64,000 nucleotides of DNA from Paraburkholderia sp. (GCF_024281035.1 NZ_JAMXLH010000016.1:120160-184159), one strand, 5' to 3'. Positions 16,021-24,343 are shown, counted from the stretch's first letter. Made by a program: numbers and translations. Notes: generated by a model from the letters alone, not told the origin.

Positions 16021-16842
16021 TTGAAACTCAACCACAGGTTTTTTGCGGCGCTACTGATCGCGGTGACCGCTTGTGCCTCGGCGGCTCAGTCGGCCGTCAA
16101 TGCCGACACGGCGGCTTCCGACGTTGGCGTTCAGCAGGACGCGCGAGCCCAGGAGATCATTCGCAATGCAGATCGCGTCCGCGCGCCGGATCAGCCGTTT
16201 CGCTATACATTGCGGCTCGATGCATTCAGGCAAAGTCAGAGTGCCTCGCAGCAACAATTAGACGTATCGATGCGCTTCTACAAGCCCGGTCCGGGTCACG
16301 AACAAGGCGATGCCAGGGCGCTGGTGCGCTTTGTGTCGCCCGCGAGCGATAAAGGAAAGGCCATGTTTTCCGATTTCGAGAAGATGTGGTATTACGCGCC
16401 TGATCTGCGACGGCCCATTCCTATTTCGAAGCAGCAGCGTCTGATCGGACAGATTTCCAATGGCGACGTTGTCGCCGCTGATTTCGACTACTCGTACATT
16501 TCTCAATTGCAGGGCGAGGAGCCTTGCGGCGACAAGAAATGCTACCGGTTGCAACTGGTTCGACGCTGGCCGCACGTGACCTATCCGAAGATCACATACT
16601 GGGTCGAGAAGGATACCTACTATCCTTACCGTGCCGATTTCATGTCGGATTCCAACCTGGTGATGAAGCGTTCTTATTATAAAAATTACCAGATGGCCGC
16701 GGGCAGGGTGAGGCCGCTTCAGATCGTCGTGGAAGACGCGCTGCAGAAAGGCAATTACACGACGATGAATTATTCGGACGTTCGTCTTGAGTCGCTTCCG
16801 GAAAGCTATTTTCAGAAAGACTACCTGATGCGGCTGAACTGA
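16021..16842 (+). CDS. Outer-membrane lipoprotein-sorting (LolA-like) protein
   Basis: A 273-residue exported protein of the LolA-like/COG2834 type. It has an unclosed beta-barrel pattern, RYTLRLDAF...MRFYKPG...ALVRFVSPASDKGKAMFSDFEKMWYYAPDLRRPIPIS, and ends with TTMNYSDVRLESLPESYF. The signal sequence MKLNHRFFAALLIAVTACASA has a cysteine in VTAC that might be a lipobox. TTG 16021 is the likely start, eight bases after AGGA. Such proteins occur beside lipid exporters in other clusters, so this one probably carries the product or a lipoprotein between the ABC transporter and the outer membrane. Confidence 0.78.
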   Translation: MKLNHRFFAALLIAVTACASAAQSAVNADTAASDVGVQQDARAQEIIRNADRVRAPDQPFRYTLRLDAFRQSQSASQQQLDVSMRFYKPGPGHEQGDARALVRFVSPASDKGKAMFSDFEKMWYYAPDLRRPIPISKQQRLIGQISNGDVVAADFDYSYISQLQGEEPCGDKKCYRLQLVRRWPHVTYPKITYWVEKDTYYPYRADFMSDSNLVMKRSYYKNYQMAAGRVRPLQIVVEDALQKGNYTTMNYSDVRLESLPESYFQKDYLMRLN

Positions 16843-16895
16843 CGTGCTGGACGACTACGTTCAGCATGGTGACCATTTGACAAGACCGATAGTTC

Positions 16896-18296
16896 ATGAA
16901 TAACAGACTCAGCCTCACGGTGTGTGCCGTGTTGATTGCCCACGGCTATATGTCGCCCGCGCACGCCATGTCATGCAATTCCGGGCGTGGCTATGTCGGC
17001 ACGGAGGGAGTCGGCGCACTTAAGAGCCAGGGGCTTTGGCATCCGAATGGCGAGGCGTTTCGTGACAACTTCACGATCAACACATACGCGGCGGCCAGCG
17101 GAAGCTGCATGCTGGCCGGCAACCTGAAGGCAACCGCAAGCGGTGTCCTGCAATACGCCAGCTCGGTGCGTGAGCCCGGTGTGCTCGACGGAAAGCAGAA
17201 CAGCGCGTTGGCGATCGTAACCGAGGCTTACCTGACCTATACGCCGTCCGAAAAGGTGTTCATCGACATCGGGAAAATCAAGCGCAGTAATGGCTTCATG
17301 TTCTCGATGAATCCGCTGGACCTGCTGCGCAATACATCGGGCCATCCGCGTTCCGCCACGGTGAATGCCGATAGCAACAATCCCAATAGCTTTTATGACG
17401 AGGGATCGATCGGAGTTGGCGGCACGGTGTATGCCGATTCAGGCACGTTCGAACTGGCGGCACTTCCCAAGCTGACGACTAACGATTCGTTTCGGGAGTC
17501 GGCGGAGAAATGGAGCATGCTCGAGCGCACGAATTCGACCAACCGGTTCTACGGTGCGTTTACCACCAGCAAATTCAGCGACTTCAATCCCACCGTCAAT
17601 ATGGTGGCCGGGTCGTCGTACAACGCGTTGGGTTTGGGCGTTAGTGGATATGTCAACGACAACCTGATCCTGAGTATGGAGTCCTCGGTTGCACGAGGTG
17701 AGCGCTGGCGTCATCTGAATATGGAGGCGGCAAGCGCCATTCAGCAATATGGCAATGTCGGCGATCCGTTTGGGCAGGACAGCCGGAGACTGACCGCGAA
17801 CCTCGCCGTCGGGCTGCGATATACCGACTCCAGTCGTACGGAATACGGCATCGAGTACTTCGGACAAACCGAGGGCTATAGCCGCAGCGAATGGCGGAAT
17901 TACTTCAAGACGGTCGGATTCGTCAACGGCGGATTTGCGGCCGGTCTTCCGGCCGGGGTGGGGGCGTCGCTGGTGCCGCTTTATGGGCAATACGCAAACC
18001 TGTTGGCGGTGGAGACTGACAACGCCAATCGGGGCAGCAATTTTCTCGGCAAGCACTACATCACGCTGTTCGCAAGTTCGAAGACGGAGCAGCTTCGCAA
18101 AGTGGGCTGGAGCGTCTCTTCCACAACCAGTCTGGTCGATGGAGGCACGGTGTTGAAGGCAAACCTGAGCACCAGCGTATCGAAGAACACCGTGCTACAT
18201 GCAGGCACCTCATTTAGCTTTGGGTCGCAGCAATCTGAATTTGGTCAATTTGGGCAGAGGAAAACAATCTATGCAGGCGTTCGGTTTGTCATCTGA
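16896..18296 (+). CDS. Outer-membrane beta-barrel protein
   Basis: A 466-residue protein with a signal peptide (cleavage near AHA-MSC). Amphipathic strands alternate with aromatic residues (IEYFGQTEGYSRSEW, HYITLFASSKT, STSLVDGGTVLKANLSTSV), and the C-terminus GVRFVI is barrel-like, though it ends in Ile rather than Phe. I see no plug domain or TonB box. It lies between the LolA-like and malonyl transferase genes and overlaps the latter by 26 bp. It could be the outer-membrane exit or a structural pore for the cluster product. Family not identified. Confidence 0.7.
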   Translation: MNNRLSLTVCAVLIAHGYMSPAHAMSCNSGRGYVGTEGVGALKSQGLWHPNGEAFRDNFTINTYAAASGSCMLAGNLKATASGVLQYASSVREPGVLDGKQNSALAIVTEAYLTYTPSEKVFIDIGKIKRSNGFMFSMNPLDLLRNTSGHPRSATVNADSNNPNSFYDEGSIGVGGTVYADSGTFELAALPKLTTNDSFRESAEKWSMLERTNSTNRFYGAFTTSKFSDFNPTVNMVAGSSYNALGLGVSGYVNDNLILSMESSVARGERWRHLNMEAASAIQQYGNVGDPFGQDSRRLTANLAVGLRYTDSSRTEYGIEYFGQTEGYSRSEWRNYFKTVGFVNGGFAAGLPAGVGASLVPLYGQYANLLAVETDNANRGSNFLGKHYITLFASSKTEQLRKVGWSVSSTTSLVDGGTVLKANLSTSVSKNTVLHAGTSFSFGSQQSEFGQFGQRKTIYAGVRFVI

Positions 18297-19212
18297 TCGC
18301 GTGATCCGGAATCACGTGTTCCTGTTCCAGGGGCAAGGTATGCCGGCAGTCGGCATGGGCGCCGAAGTGCGCGGCGTTTCTCCCCGCAGCGAAGCGGTAT
18401 GGGACTGTGCCAGCGACGTATCGGGAATCGATGTGCGCAAACTTTGCCAGAAAGGCCCGATGTCCCGGCTGACGCAGACGCGTTTCCAGCAATTGGCTGT
18501 AACGACCGTCAGTGTTGCGATGTTCGAAAAGCTTCAGGATTCGGTGCATATCGAGAACGCGGTGTTCGCCGGCCATAGCGCGGGAGAATATGCCGCGCTG
18601 TATGCAGCCGGGGCATTCGATCTCGAAACGCTGTTTAGAAGTATCGTCATCCGCGCGACGCTGATGCAGGAGATGGCGGAAAACAGCGATGGTGCAATGT
18701 ACGTAATCAAGTCGATCGATCGCACGACCTTGCAGCGCTATATCGACGGGCAAACGTGGCACGGCCCGGTACAGATTGCAAACGATAACTCGCCGAGTCA
18801 GCAGGTTTTGTCCGGTAATGCGGACGACGTGCGTGCACTGGCTGCGCAGTTGCAACGCGATGGCTATGGCACGCTCAAACTGCCGGTCAATGGAGCGTGG
18901 CACAGCGATCTGATGGTGCCGGCACGCTCGCGACTCTATGAGGCGTTGAAAGTTTTGCCGATCAGGGCGCCAGAAAGGCCCATTTACATGAACCTCACGG
19001 CGGCTCCCGTCGATGAGGTCGGGCAGATCGTGGACAACCTCTCTGACCACCTGACGCGGACGGTGCGTTGGCGCGAAACGATGGAAGCGGTCTATCGCGA
19101 GGGCTATAGCGAGTTCGTCGAGATGAGTACGCGCAAGGTTATGGGCGGCATGCTCGCGCACTACGAGATGGGGGATCGGATGAAGGTCTCGTGTTTCCCT
19201 GACTGGTGTTGA
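18271..19212 (+). CDS. Malonyl-CoA:ACP transacylase, FabD-like
   Basis: A 313-residue acyltransferase that would load extender units onto the cluster's carrier protein. Visible are GQG at 21-23, nucleophile Ser103 in GHSAGE, Arg128 in IRATLMQ (the arginine that binds the malonyl carboxylate) and catalytic His211 in NGAWHSD. The segment between the Arg and the His is shorter in conserved motif than in FabD, but the key residues are present. ATG 18271 has AGAGGAAAA before it and overlaps the end of the beta-barrel gene. Because MAT is normally supplied by housekeeping fabD, a dedicated copy suggests heavy or specialised extender use. Confidence 0.85.
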   Translation: MQAFGLSSDRVIRNHVFLFQGQGMPAVGMGAEVRGVSPRSEAVWDCASDVSGIDVRKLCQKGPMSRLTQTRFQQLAVTTVSVAMFEKLQDSVHIENAVFAGHSAGEYAALYAAGAFDLETLFRSIVIRATLMQEMAENSDGAMYVIKSIDRTTLQRYIDGQTWHGPVQIANDNSPSQQVLSGNADDVRALAAQLQRDGYGTLKLPVNGAWHSDLMVPARSRLYEALKVLPIRAPERPIYMNLTAAPVDEVGQIVDNLSDHLTRTVRWRETMEAVYREGYSEFVEMSTRKVMGGMLAHYEMGDRMKVSCFPDWC

Positions 19213-19258
19213 GACCGATGGTTCGGCCATCCGGTGCGTTTTCGGACGCGTTCAATGA

Positions 19259-20323
19259 GTGAAATCGATGATTCCGAGTTTTGAAATTTATCTGCGCAAG
19301 CATCTTTTCTCCGTATTCGTTTTTATTCTGCCGATGACGGCATTTTTTGCCGCATCGATCACGCGGAATATTCTGGATATCTCGCTTGCCGAACTGATTG
19401 TGTCGCTCGGCGTAATGAGTGCGTCACTGATTTATGCGTTGTTACGCGATAGCCGTGGTTACTGGTTCTATGTGATGTGCTCGGTGAAGATATTTGATTC
19501 GAAGGAGCGCCGCAAGCAGTACATGGAAGAAAGCGTTCCGCCGATTCTGGCCAAATTCTTGCCGTATCCCGTGAGGGGGGCGTTGTTGGGGTTTGTGTTG
19601 ACGGCCCTTGTCTGCATTCCGGCGTACGCCTTGTTCCAGTCGAACATTTATATCTTCATATTTTTATTCTGCCTGACATTGCAGCCCAAACTGGTGCAGT
19701 TCATTGCCAAAATGGCCGCGAAGATGCAGGTGAAAAGAGTGATCGAGAGTGTGGAAAATCCCGCCATGCATGAAGAGCGGTCCAGAGTCAGGATGCTTGA
19801 AATCATCGGCATGGACCTTCTTTTTACGATGCTGATCAATCTGTCCTTGGTGCTGCCGATTGCGCGCAAGCCGGCATTCGATCTGCAGCATGGCTACGGG
19901 AACCCGGCTTTCATCGTGGCGTTCCTGATTCTGATGTCGATCGTGCATGTGCTTCTGCTACTGTTCGCCGGCAAGTCCAGGCGCTTTGCAATGACCGGGG
20001 AACTGATGCTGGGGATACTCGATAAACGCTTTATGAAGCTTTCCCCCAGCGGCGGCGCTTTCTTCAAATTGAGCAAATTGCGTCGTTGCGTGTGCTATTT
20101 CATGGCGATGACTGTCTGGAGCATCGTGTTGTGCGTGGGCTTCGACGTGCTCGATGTGCAGCGCAACTTTGCGTTGATTTATCTCGTCGGACTCGCTCCG
20201 CTTATGCTGTGCTACGTCGTTGAGCGCTTCGATGTACTGCGACGAGACTTCCTGGCGGCACAGGATACCCACCAGCGGCTGGTGGCGATTGGCGAGAACC
20301 AGCCGGCGATCGCCGAGTTGTAG
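19259..20323 (+). CDS. Polytopic inner-membrane protein of unknown function
   Basis: A 354-residue protein with about eight hydrophobic segments (for example FSVFVFILPMTAFFAAS, ELIVSLGVMSASLIYALL, GALLGFVLTALVCIPAYALF, IYIFIFLFCLTL, MDLLFTMLINLSLVLPIA, FIVAFLILMSIVHVLLLLF) and basic cytoplasmic loops. No catalytic motif is recognised. GTG 19259 is the longest start and ATG 19268 the alternative; neither has a strong ribosome site. It is 46 bp after the malonyl transferase gene and is the last gene before the terminator at 20332, so it belongs to the set. It could be a flippase or a membrane-bound acyl or head-group transferase. That is speculation from position. Confidence 0.65.
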   Translation: MKSMIPSFEIYLRKHLFSVFVFILPMTAFFAASITRNILDISLAELIVSLGVMSASLIYALLRDSRGYWFYVMCSVKIFDSKERRKQYMEESVPPILAKFLPYPVRGALLGFVLTALVCIPAYALFQSNIYIFIFLFCLTLQPKLVQFIAKMAAKMQVKRVIESVENPAMHEERSRVRMLEIIGMDLLFTMLINLSLVLPIARKPAFDLQHGYGNPAFIVAFLILMSIVHVLLLLFAGKSRRFAMTGELMLGILDKRFMKLSPSGGAFFKLSKLRRCVCYFMAMTVWSIVLCVGFDVLDVQRNFALIYLVGLAPLMLCYVVERFDVLRRDFLAAQDTHQRLVAIGENQPAIAEL

Positions 20324-20331
20324 TGGCAATG

Positions 20332-20361
20332 CGCGGGTCCGGCATGAATGCAGGACCCGCG
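20332..20361 (+). terminator. Hairpin closing the acyl/polyketide gene set
   Basis: CGCGGGTCC (20332-20340) pairs with GGACCCGCG (20353-20361) across a 12-base loop, starting nine bases after the last stop. There is only a short T-run (GTTT) downstream, so it may be partly Rho-assisted. Confidence 0.6.
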
Positions 20362-20581
20362 TGCGTTTACTGAGTCGGCACTGAACCTGATCCCGAGGAA
20401 GCTGCGGCTTCTTTGTGTCTTTGTTCTCGCGGCCCTGTTTAACTGCCGCACTGACACCGACGGCACGATAACCAAATTGCTCAGAACGACTAAATATATC
20501 CAACTGTTGGCTCATGGAGCGAGGCGAGGCTACTCATTTCGCCGCTTATTCAGCATTTTTAAAGGTAACGTAAAAATTAAT

Positions 20582-21949
20582 ATGATATCGAAAACAATGC
20601 GCACGCGGCAAAGTACCTGCGCGGCAACACTGGCATTTCTGGCAATGGCACTCGTACCAGGTTCGGTGCTGGCTGCATCGCATGAGAAGGGCTGCTGGAA
20701 GATCGAAACCGAAACGAAAAAGAAGAACTCGCCGAAGTATACGCAACCGGGCTTGTACTATAAACCCTGGGCTGGTGCCGCTGACGCCGCGGGGCAAGGC
20801 GCGTATCCCATGACGGTCCAGATAACCGGTTTCTCCAACGACGGCGACTTGATCGGAAGCAGCACCGCCTCGCTCGACGATATGGGACGCGAAGGCGTCG
20901 GTAGCTACCGAGGCGAACAGGTATTGTTCCGGTGCTCTCCCGATGCAGGCGACCTGCAAGAATTCTTCTCGACGAACGGAGACAATCCGAATGCCGGCAA
21001 GGACGATATTAGCCACATTTCCGGCATCCCTGGTACCTACCGCTTCCCGGAGGAGAACATCATATCGCGCGTAACTAACCTGGACACGAATCAGGTGGTG
21101 ACGCGCTACTGGCTGGCGCGGCAGATGAAGAACCTGGATAAGGATGAGCAGGGCTGGACGCTCGTGAAAGTGAAGAATTTCAGCCGGTACAAGGTCGATC
21201 TGTATCAATGCAAGGCCTGTGGTTCAGAAACGGATTCCTGGATGCAGCCGATTGCGTACGTCGCGTTCAAGGGGGGGGCAGGCCTCAACTCCATGAGCCC
21301 GAACCTCTCCGTTGGCGCCGATCACAACAACAACTGGTCGGGCTGGCATAACGACTGGCCCGGCGCGATTAACCCGAAGCCGAATCTCAACGTGCGAACC
21401 GGAAAGGTGACCTGCGCCGTGCGCAATACGACGCCGGTGGTTAATTTTCCGCCGATGTCGGTGGCGGAGCTCGAGGGCGGCAAGAAGGCCACGATGCCGA
21501 TCACAATCGACATTCAATGCGAAAGCGGATTCGGCAAACTCAGTAGCGGAACGGGTGCCAATCAGACCGCAATGGGCATCATGGCTCGGGATGAGAACGC
21601 TGCGTACGCGAGACCACTTGGACTCGTAACGGGCGGAAGCGCCGTGACGGATCTGCTGTCTGACGGCTACGGCGGGAAGAATGTGGCACAGGGCGTTAGC
21701 GTCGTGCTGTACGAATCGAACGGCACGACGCCGATATATTTCCTCACCAGCCGTTACCTCACGATGGGCGGCGCCAAGGACGGCTGGTATCCAGTGCTAC
21801 AGGATGCAACGCAAACCGGCTCGGACATCAACTGGGACTACTACACGCGCACGGTCAATGCGACCTTCGAGGCATTTCATCCGGGGAAAGGGGAGGTCTC
21901 CGCGGGAAAATACAAAGCAACAGCGGAAGTCGTCATCGCGATCCAGTGA
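20582..21949 (+). CDS. Fimbrial adhesin-like surface protein
   Basis: A 455-residue exported protein. Signal peptide: TMRTRQSTCAATLAFLAMALVPGSVLA, with cleavage near LAA-SHE. An N-terminal region of about 240 residues is rich in Gly/Asp/Asn and includes a CKACG motif. It is followed by a pilin-like domain from about residue 270: GKVTCAVRNTTPVVNF, two more cysteine-flanked strands, and an alternating hydrophobic C-terminus (KYKATAEVVIAIQ) like a donor-strand-accepting fimbrial subunit. This is the two-domain plan of chaperone-usher tip adhesins. No chaperone or usher gene is nearby. ATG 20582 is the likely start; the frame stays open upstream to 20348 but without a signal sequence there. Confidence 0.6.
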   Translation: MISKTMRTRQSTCAATLAFLAMALVPGSVLAASHEKGCWKIETETKKKNSPKYTQPGLYYKPWAGAADAAGQGAYPMTVQITGFSNDGDLIGSSTASLDDMGREGVGSYRGEQVLFRCSPDAGDLQEFFSTNGDNPNAGKDDISHISGIPGTYRFPEENIISRVTNLDTNQVVTRYWLARQMKNLDKDEQGWTLVKVKNFSRYKVDLYQCKACGSETDSWMQPIAYVAFKGGAGLNSMSPNLSVGADHNNNWSGWHNDWPGAINPKPNLNVRTGKVTCAVRNTTPVVNFPPMSVAELEGGKKATMPITIDIQCESGFGKLSSGTGANQTAMGIMARDENAAYARPLGLVTGGSAVTDLLSDGYGGKNVAQGVSVVLYESNGTTPIYFLTSRYLTMGGAKDGWYPVLQDATQTGSDINWDYYTRTVNATFEAFHPGKGEVSAGKYKATAEVVIAIQ

Positions 21950-22019
21950 TGTGATGTCGATGTCTGAACGCCGTACACCTGTGCACCGTCGTGGACCAGG
22001 TTGACAGTCGTATTCAAGG

Positions 22020-22048
22020 AAACGCCCGATGCGCCGCATCGGGCGTTT
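22020..22048. terminator. Strong bidirectional terminator hairpin
   Basis: A perfect 13-bp inverted repeat (22020-22032 with 22036-22048, starting AAACGCCCG and ending CGGGCGTTT) around a 3-base GCC loop. A-run on one side and T-run on the other let it serve both the adhesin gene (+) and ohr (-), which converge here. Confidence 0.9.
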
Positions 22049-22081
22049 GCGTATTTGAGGGCGGTATGTTGCGCCAGCAAC

Positions 22082-22498
22082 TTACGCCAGCGTGATGCTC
22101 ACGTCGATGTTGCCGCGCGACATCTTCGAATACGGGCAGATCTGGTGCGCGGTATCGATCAGTGCGTGCGCAACCTCGCGCGGCAGGCCGGGCAGGCTCA
22201 CACGCAGGCGTGCTTGCAGGAAGAAGCCGCCTTCTCCCGTGCCGAGATCGACTTCTGCGTCGACGGCAACGTCGGCGGGCAGGGCGACATGCTTTTCACT
22301 GGCGGCGCGTCCCATTGCACCGATGAAGCAGGCCGACCAGCCAGCCGCGAAGAGCTGCTCAGGATTGGTTCCCGCGCCGCGGCTGCCGGGGGAAGAGAGC
22401 TTGATGTCGAGACGGCCGTCGTCGCTTTGCGCCGCACCATCACGGCCGACCGTGGTGTGAGTCTTTCCGGTGTAGAGAACCTTTTCGATTTTGCTCAT
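22082..22498 (-). CDS. ohr: Organic hydroperoxide resistance peroxiredoxin Ohr
   Basis: Cytoplasmic thiol peroxidase of the Ohr/OsmC family that reduces organic hydroperoxides. At 138 residues it has the normal length. The two redox cysteines are Cys57 in GWSACFIGA and Cys121 in HQICPYSK. The conserved NPEQLFAAG segment is at 45-53. AAAAGGAAA precedes ATG 22498. The neighbouring ohrR-type regulator gene at 23794 is the expected repressor, relieved by peroxide oxidation of its cysteine. Confidence 0.95.
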   Translation of the reverse strand: MSKIEKVLYTGKTHTTVGRDGAAQSDDGRLDIKLSSPGSRGAGTNPEQLFAAGWSACFIGAMGRAASEKHVALPADVAVDAEVDLGTGEGGFFLQARLRVSLPGLPREVAHALIDTAHQICPYSKMSRGNIDVSITLA

Positions 22499-22530
22499 GA
22501 TGTTTCCTTTTTGGGGTAGAGAGATTAAAG

Positions 22531-22547
22531 GTTACGCTTCGTATAAC
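22531..22547. promoter_or_regulatory. Candidate OhrR site upstream of ohr
   Basis: GTTACG-CTT-CGTATAAC is an imperfect inverted repeat 33 bp before the ohr start. It shares the GTTA...TAAC ends with the perfect repeat at 23696-23709 in the ohrR/hydrolase divergent region. Assignment to OhrR is inference. Confidence 0.4.
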
Positions 22548-22566
22548 TAAGTGGAATTCGTTTTAA

Positions 22567-22590
22567 AGCGCTTCCGGGATACGAAGCGCT
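22567..22590 (-). terminator. Hairpin downstream of the hydrolase gene
   Basis: AGCGCTT (22567-22573) and AAGCGCT (22584-22590) pair across a 10-base loop. Read on the minus strand, the hairpin is followed by TTTAAAA. It lies just after the hydrolase stop and before the ohr promoter region. Confidence 0.5.
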
Positions 22591-22603
22591 GTTCAATGCG
22601 TCA

Positions 22604-23644
22604 TCAGAGATGGCCGACTTCGATCACGGCATGAGCAAAGGCTTGCGGCGCTTCCTGCGGCAGGTCGTGGCCGATGCCGCCGGTGACGAGTTCATGCTTG
22701 TACTTGCCTGTGAAACGGCTGGCATAGGCCTGCGGTTCGGGATGCGGTGCGCCGTTAGCGTCGCCTTCCATGGTGATCGTCGGCACGGTGATCGCAGGGA
22801 GTTTCGCGAGCCGCGCTTCCAGTGCGCCGTATTTTGGTTCGCCTTGCTCCAGACCGAGACGCCAGCGGTAATTGGAAACGGTGATGGCGACCTGATCCGG
22901 ATTTTCCAAAGCCGCAGCACTGCGCTCGAAGGTGGCGTTATCGAAGTGCCATTGCGGCGAAGCGGTTTGCCAGATCAGCTTCGCGAAGTCGTGATGATTC
23001 TTTTCGTAACCCACACGGCCGCGCTCGGTGGCGAAGTAGAACTGGTACCACCACTGCAGTTCCGCATTAGGCGGCAACGGCTGCCGGCCCGCTTCCTGGC
23101 TGCCGATCAAATAGCCGCTGACCGAAACCAGGCCCGTGACCCGCTGCGGCCACAATGCCGCCACGATATCGGCGGTACGCGCGCCCCAGTCGTAACCGGC
23201 AAGGGTGGCCTTGTCGATCTTCAAGGCGTCCATCAGGGCGATAACGTCCGTGGCGAGTGCAGCTGGCTCGCCGTTGCGCGGCGTGCTTGCGTCGAGAAAG
23301 CGTGTCGTGCCATAGCCGCGCAGATACGGCACGATCACGCGGTAGCCCGCCTTCGTCAGCACGGGCACGACGTTATCAAAGCTGTGAATGTCGTAGGGCC
23401 AGCCGTGCAGGAGAATGACCACGGGGCCGTTGGCGGGGCCTTCGTCGGCGTACCCGACATTCAGCACGCCAGCGTTGATCTGCTTGATCGACTTGAAAGG
23501 CGCCGGCGATTGAATTGCCGATGTGCTTACGCTCGATTCAGCGCTTGCCTCTTGTGCGTGCGTCGCGCCCGACAAGGCGAACTGCGCACCCGCAAGGACG
23601 CATGCGGCGATGACACGGCGATTGAAGTAGCTCAGTTTGCTCAC
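22604..23644 (-). CDS. Exported alpha/beta hydrolase, epoxide-hydrolase-like
   Basis: A 346-residue protein with a signal peptide (RRVIAACVLAGAQFALSGATHA) and an alpha/beta hydrolase core. HGWP gives the oxyanion-hole motif. The nucleophile elbow GYDWGA carries an Asp as in epoxide hydrolases and dehalogenases, and the C-terminal GGIGHDLPQEAP provides the catalytic His. Cap-domain tyrosines are likely in WWYQFYF. GTG 23644 was chosen because CCGGAG lies six bases upstream; the frame extends to 23692 but that would bury the signal peptide. It is divergent from ohrR and shares its control region, so it may be peroxide- or electrophile-inducible. The substrate is unknown. Confidence 0.8.
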   Translation of the reverse strand: MSKLSYFNRRVIAACVLAGAQFALSGATHAQEASAESSVSTSAIQSPAPFKSIKQINAGVLNVGYADEGPANGPVVILLHGWPYDIHSFDNVVPVLTKAGYRVIVPYLRGYGTTRFLDASTPRNGEPAALATDVIALMDALKIDKATLAGYDWGARTADIVAALWPQRVTGLVSVSGYLIGSQEAGRQPLPPNAELQWWYQFYFATERGRVGYEKNHHDFAKLIWQTASPQWHFDNATFERSAAALENPDQVAITVSNYRWRLGLEQGEPKYGALEARLAKLPAITVPTITMEGDANGAPHPEPQAYASRFTGKYKHELVTGGIGHDLPQEAPQAFAHAVIEVGHL

Positions 23645-23695
23645 GGTTTGCTCCGGTGGTGTGAAGAATCTTTCCGCAGGTTGGTACGGCATTTA

Positions 23696-23709
23696 GTTAT
23701 CGAGATAAC
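23696..23709. promoter_or_regulatory. Perfect inverted repeat in the hydrolase/ohrR divergent region
   Basis: GTTATC-GA-GATAAC, with 6-bp arms, lies 52 bp before the hydrolase start and 85 bp before ohrR. A second palindrome, ATAAT-G-ATTAT, is at 23757-23767. These are likely operators for the MarR-family regulator encoded next door. Confidence 0.5.
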
Positions 23710-23793
23710 GATTGTTGAGCGAACTATACTCAGCCTCGCGGCGAAATTCAACTACCATAATGATTATTTCGATAAATATTTATGGAGGGCCAG

Positions 23794-24285
23794 ATGAACA
23801 GGAAAACGGCCAAAGAAGCTGACCCCGGCAAGAATGCAGCCAGGCTGGGCGATTTCATGTGCTTCGCCATCTATTCGACCAACCTCGCGTACTCGCGCGT
23901 CTACAAGCCCGTGCTGGAAAAGCTGGGCCTCACTTACCCGCAATACGTCACGATCATTTGTCTGTGGGAAGAGGACGACCAGACCGTCAAGGGCCTGAGC
24001 GAAAAGCTGTTCCTGGAGCCAAGCACGATGACGCCCATGCTGAAGCGTCTTGAGGCGATGGGTTATGTGCGGCGCGAGCGCGACAGCGAGGACGAACGCA
24101 GCGTGCGCGTTTCCTTGACTGACGCTGGTCGGGAATTGCGCGTCAAGGCTTTTGCTTTCCGCGAGGTGACGGCGAAAGCGGCAGGGCTGGCGCCAGAGGA
24201 ATTCCGCGTTTTGCAGAAAGCCATTGTCAATCTGCGCAGCAATCTGATTCGCGCCTCGGAGAGTATTGTTTTGCCCGATGTGTAA
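23794..24285 (+). CDS. ohrR: MarR-family peroxide-sensing repressor OhrR
   Basis: A 163-residue winged-helix regulator. The N-terminal FMCFAIYS carries the OhrR sensing cysteine (Cys23), followed by LTYPQYVTIICLWEED. The recognition helix is in KLFLEPSTMTPMLKRLEAMGYV and the wing in RRERDSEDERSVRVSLTDAG. GGAGGG before ATG 23794 decides the start. It would repress ohr (and probably the divergent hydrolase gene) until organic peroxide oxidises Cys23. Additional cysteines for the two-Cys mechanism are not evident, so it may be of the one-Cys type. Confidence 0.9.
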   Translation: MNRKTAKEADPGKNAARLGDFMCFAIYSTNLAYSRVYKPVLEKLGLTYPQYVTIICLWEEDDQTVKGLSEKLFLEPSTMTPMLKRLEAMGYVRRERDSEDERSVRVSLTDAGRELRVKAFAFREVTAKAAGLAPEEFRVLQKAIVNLRSNLIRASESIVLPDV

Positions 24286-24343
24286 GCGAAAAGGTGCTGC
24301 GCAAGTGAAGTGGTGTATAAATTCGCTGGCCGGCTTATCCCAA

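Noticed and set aside
20348..20581. N-terminal extension of the adhesin-like gene
   Set aside because: It would place 78 residues before an obvious signal peptide and crosses the terminator hairpin of the upstream cluster.
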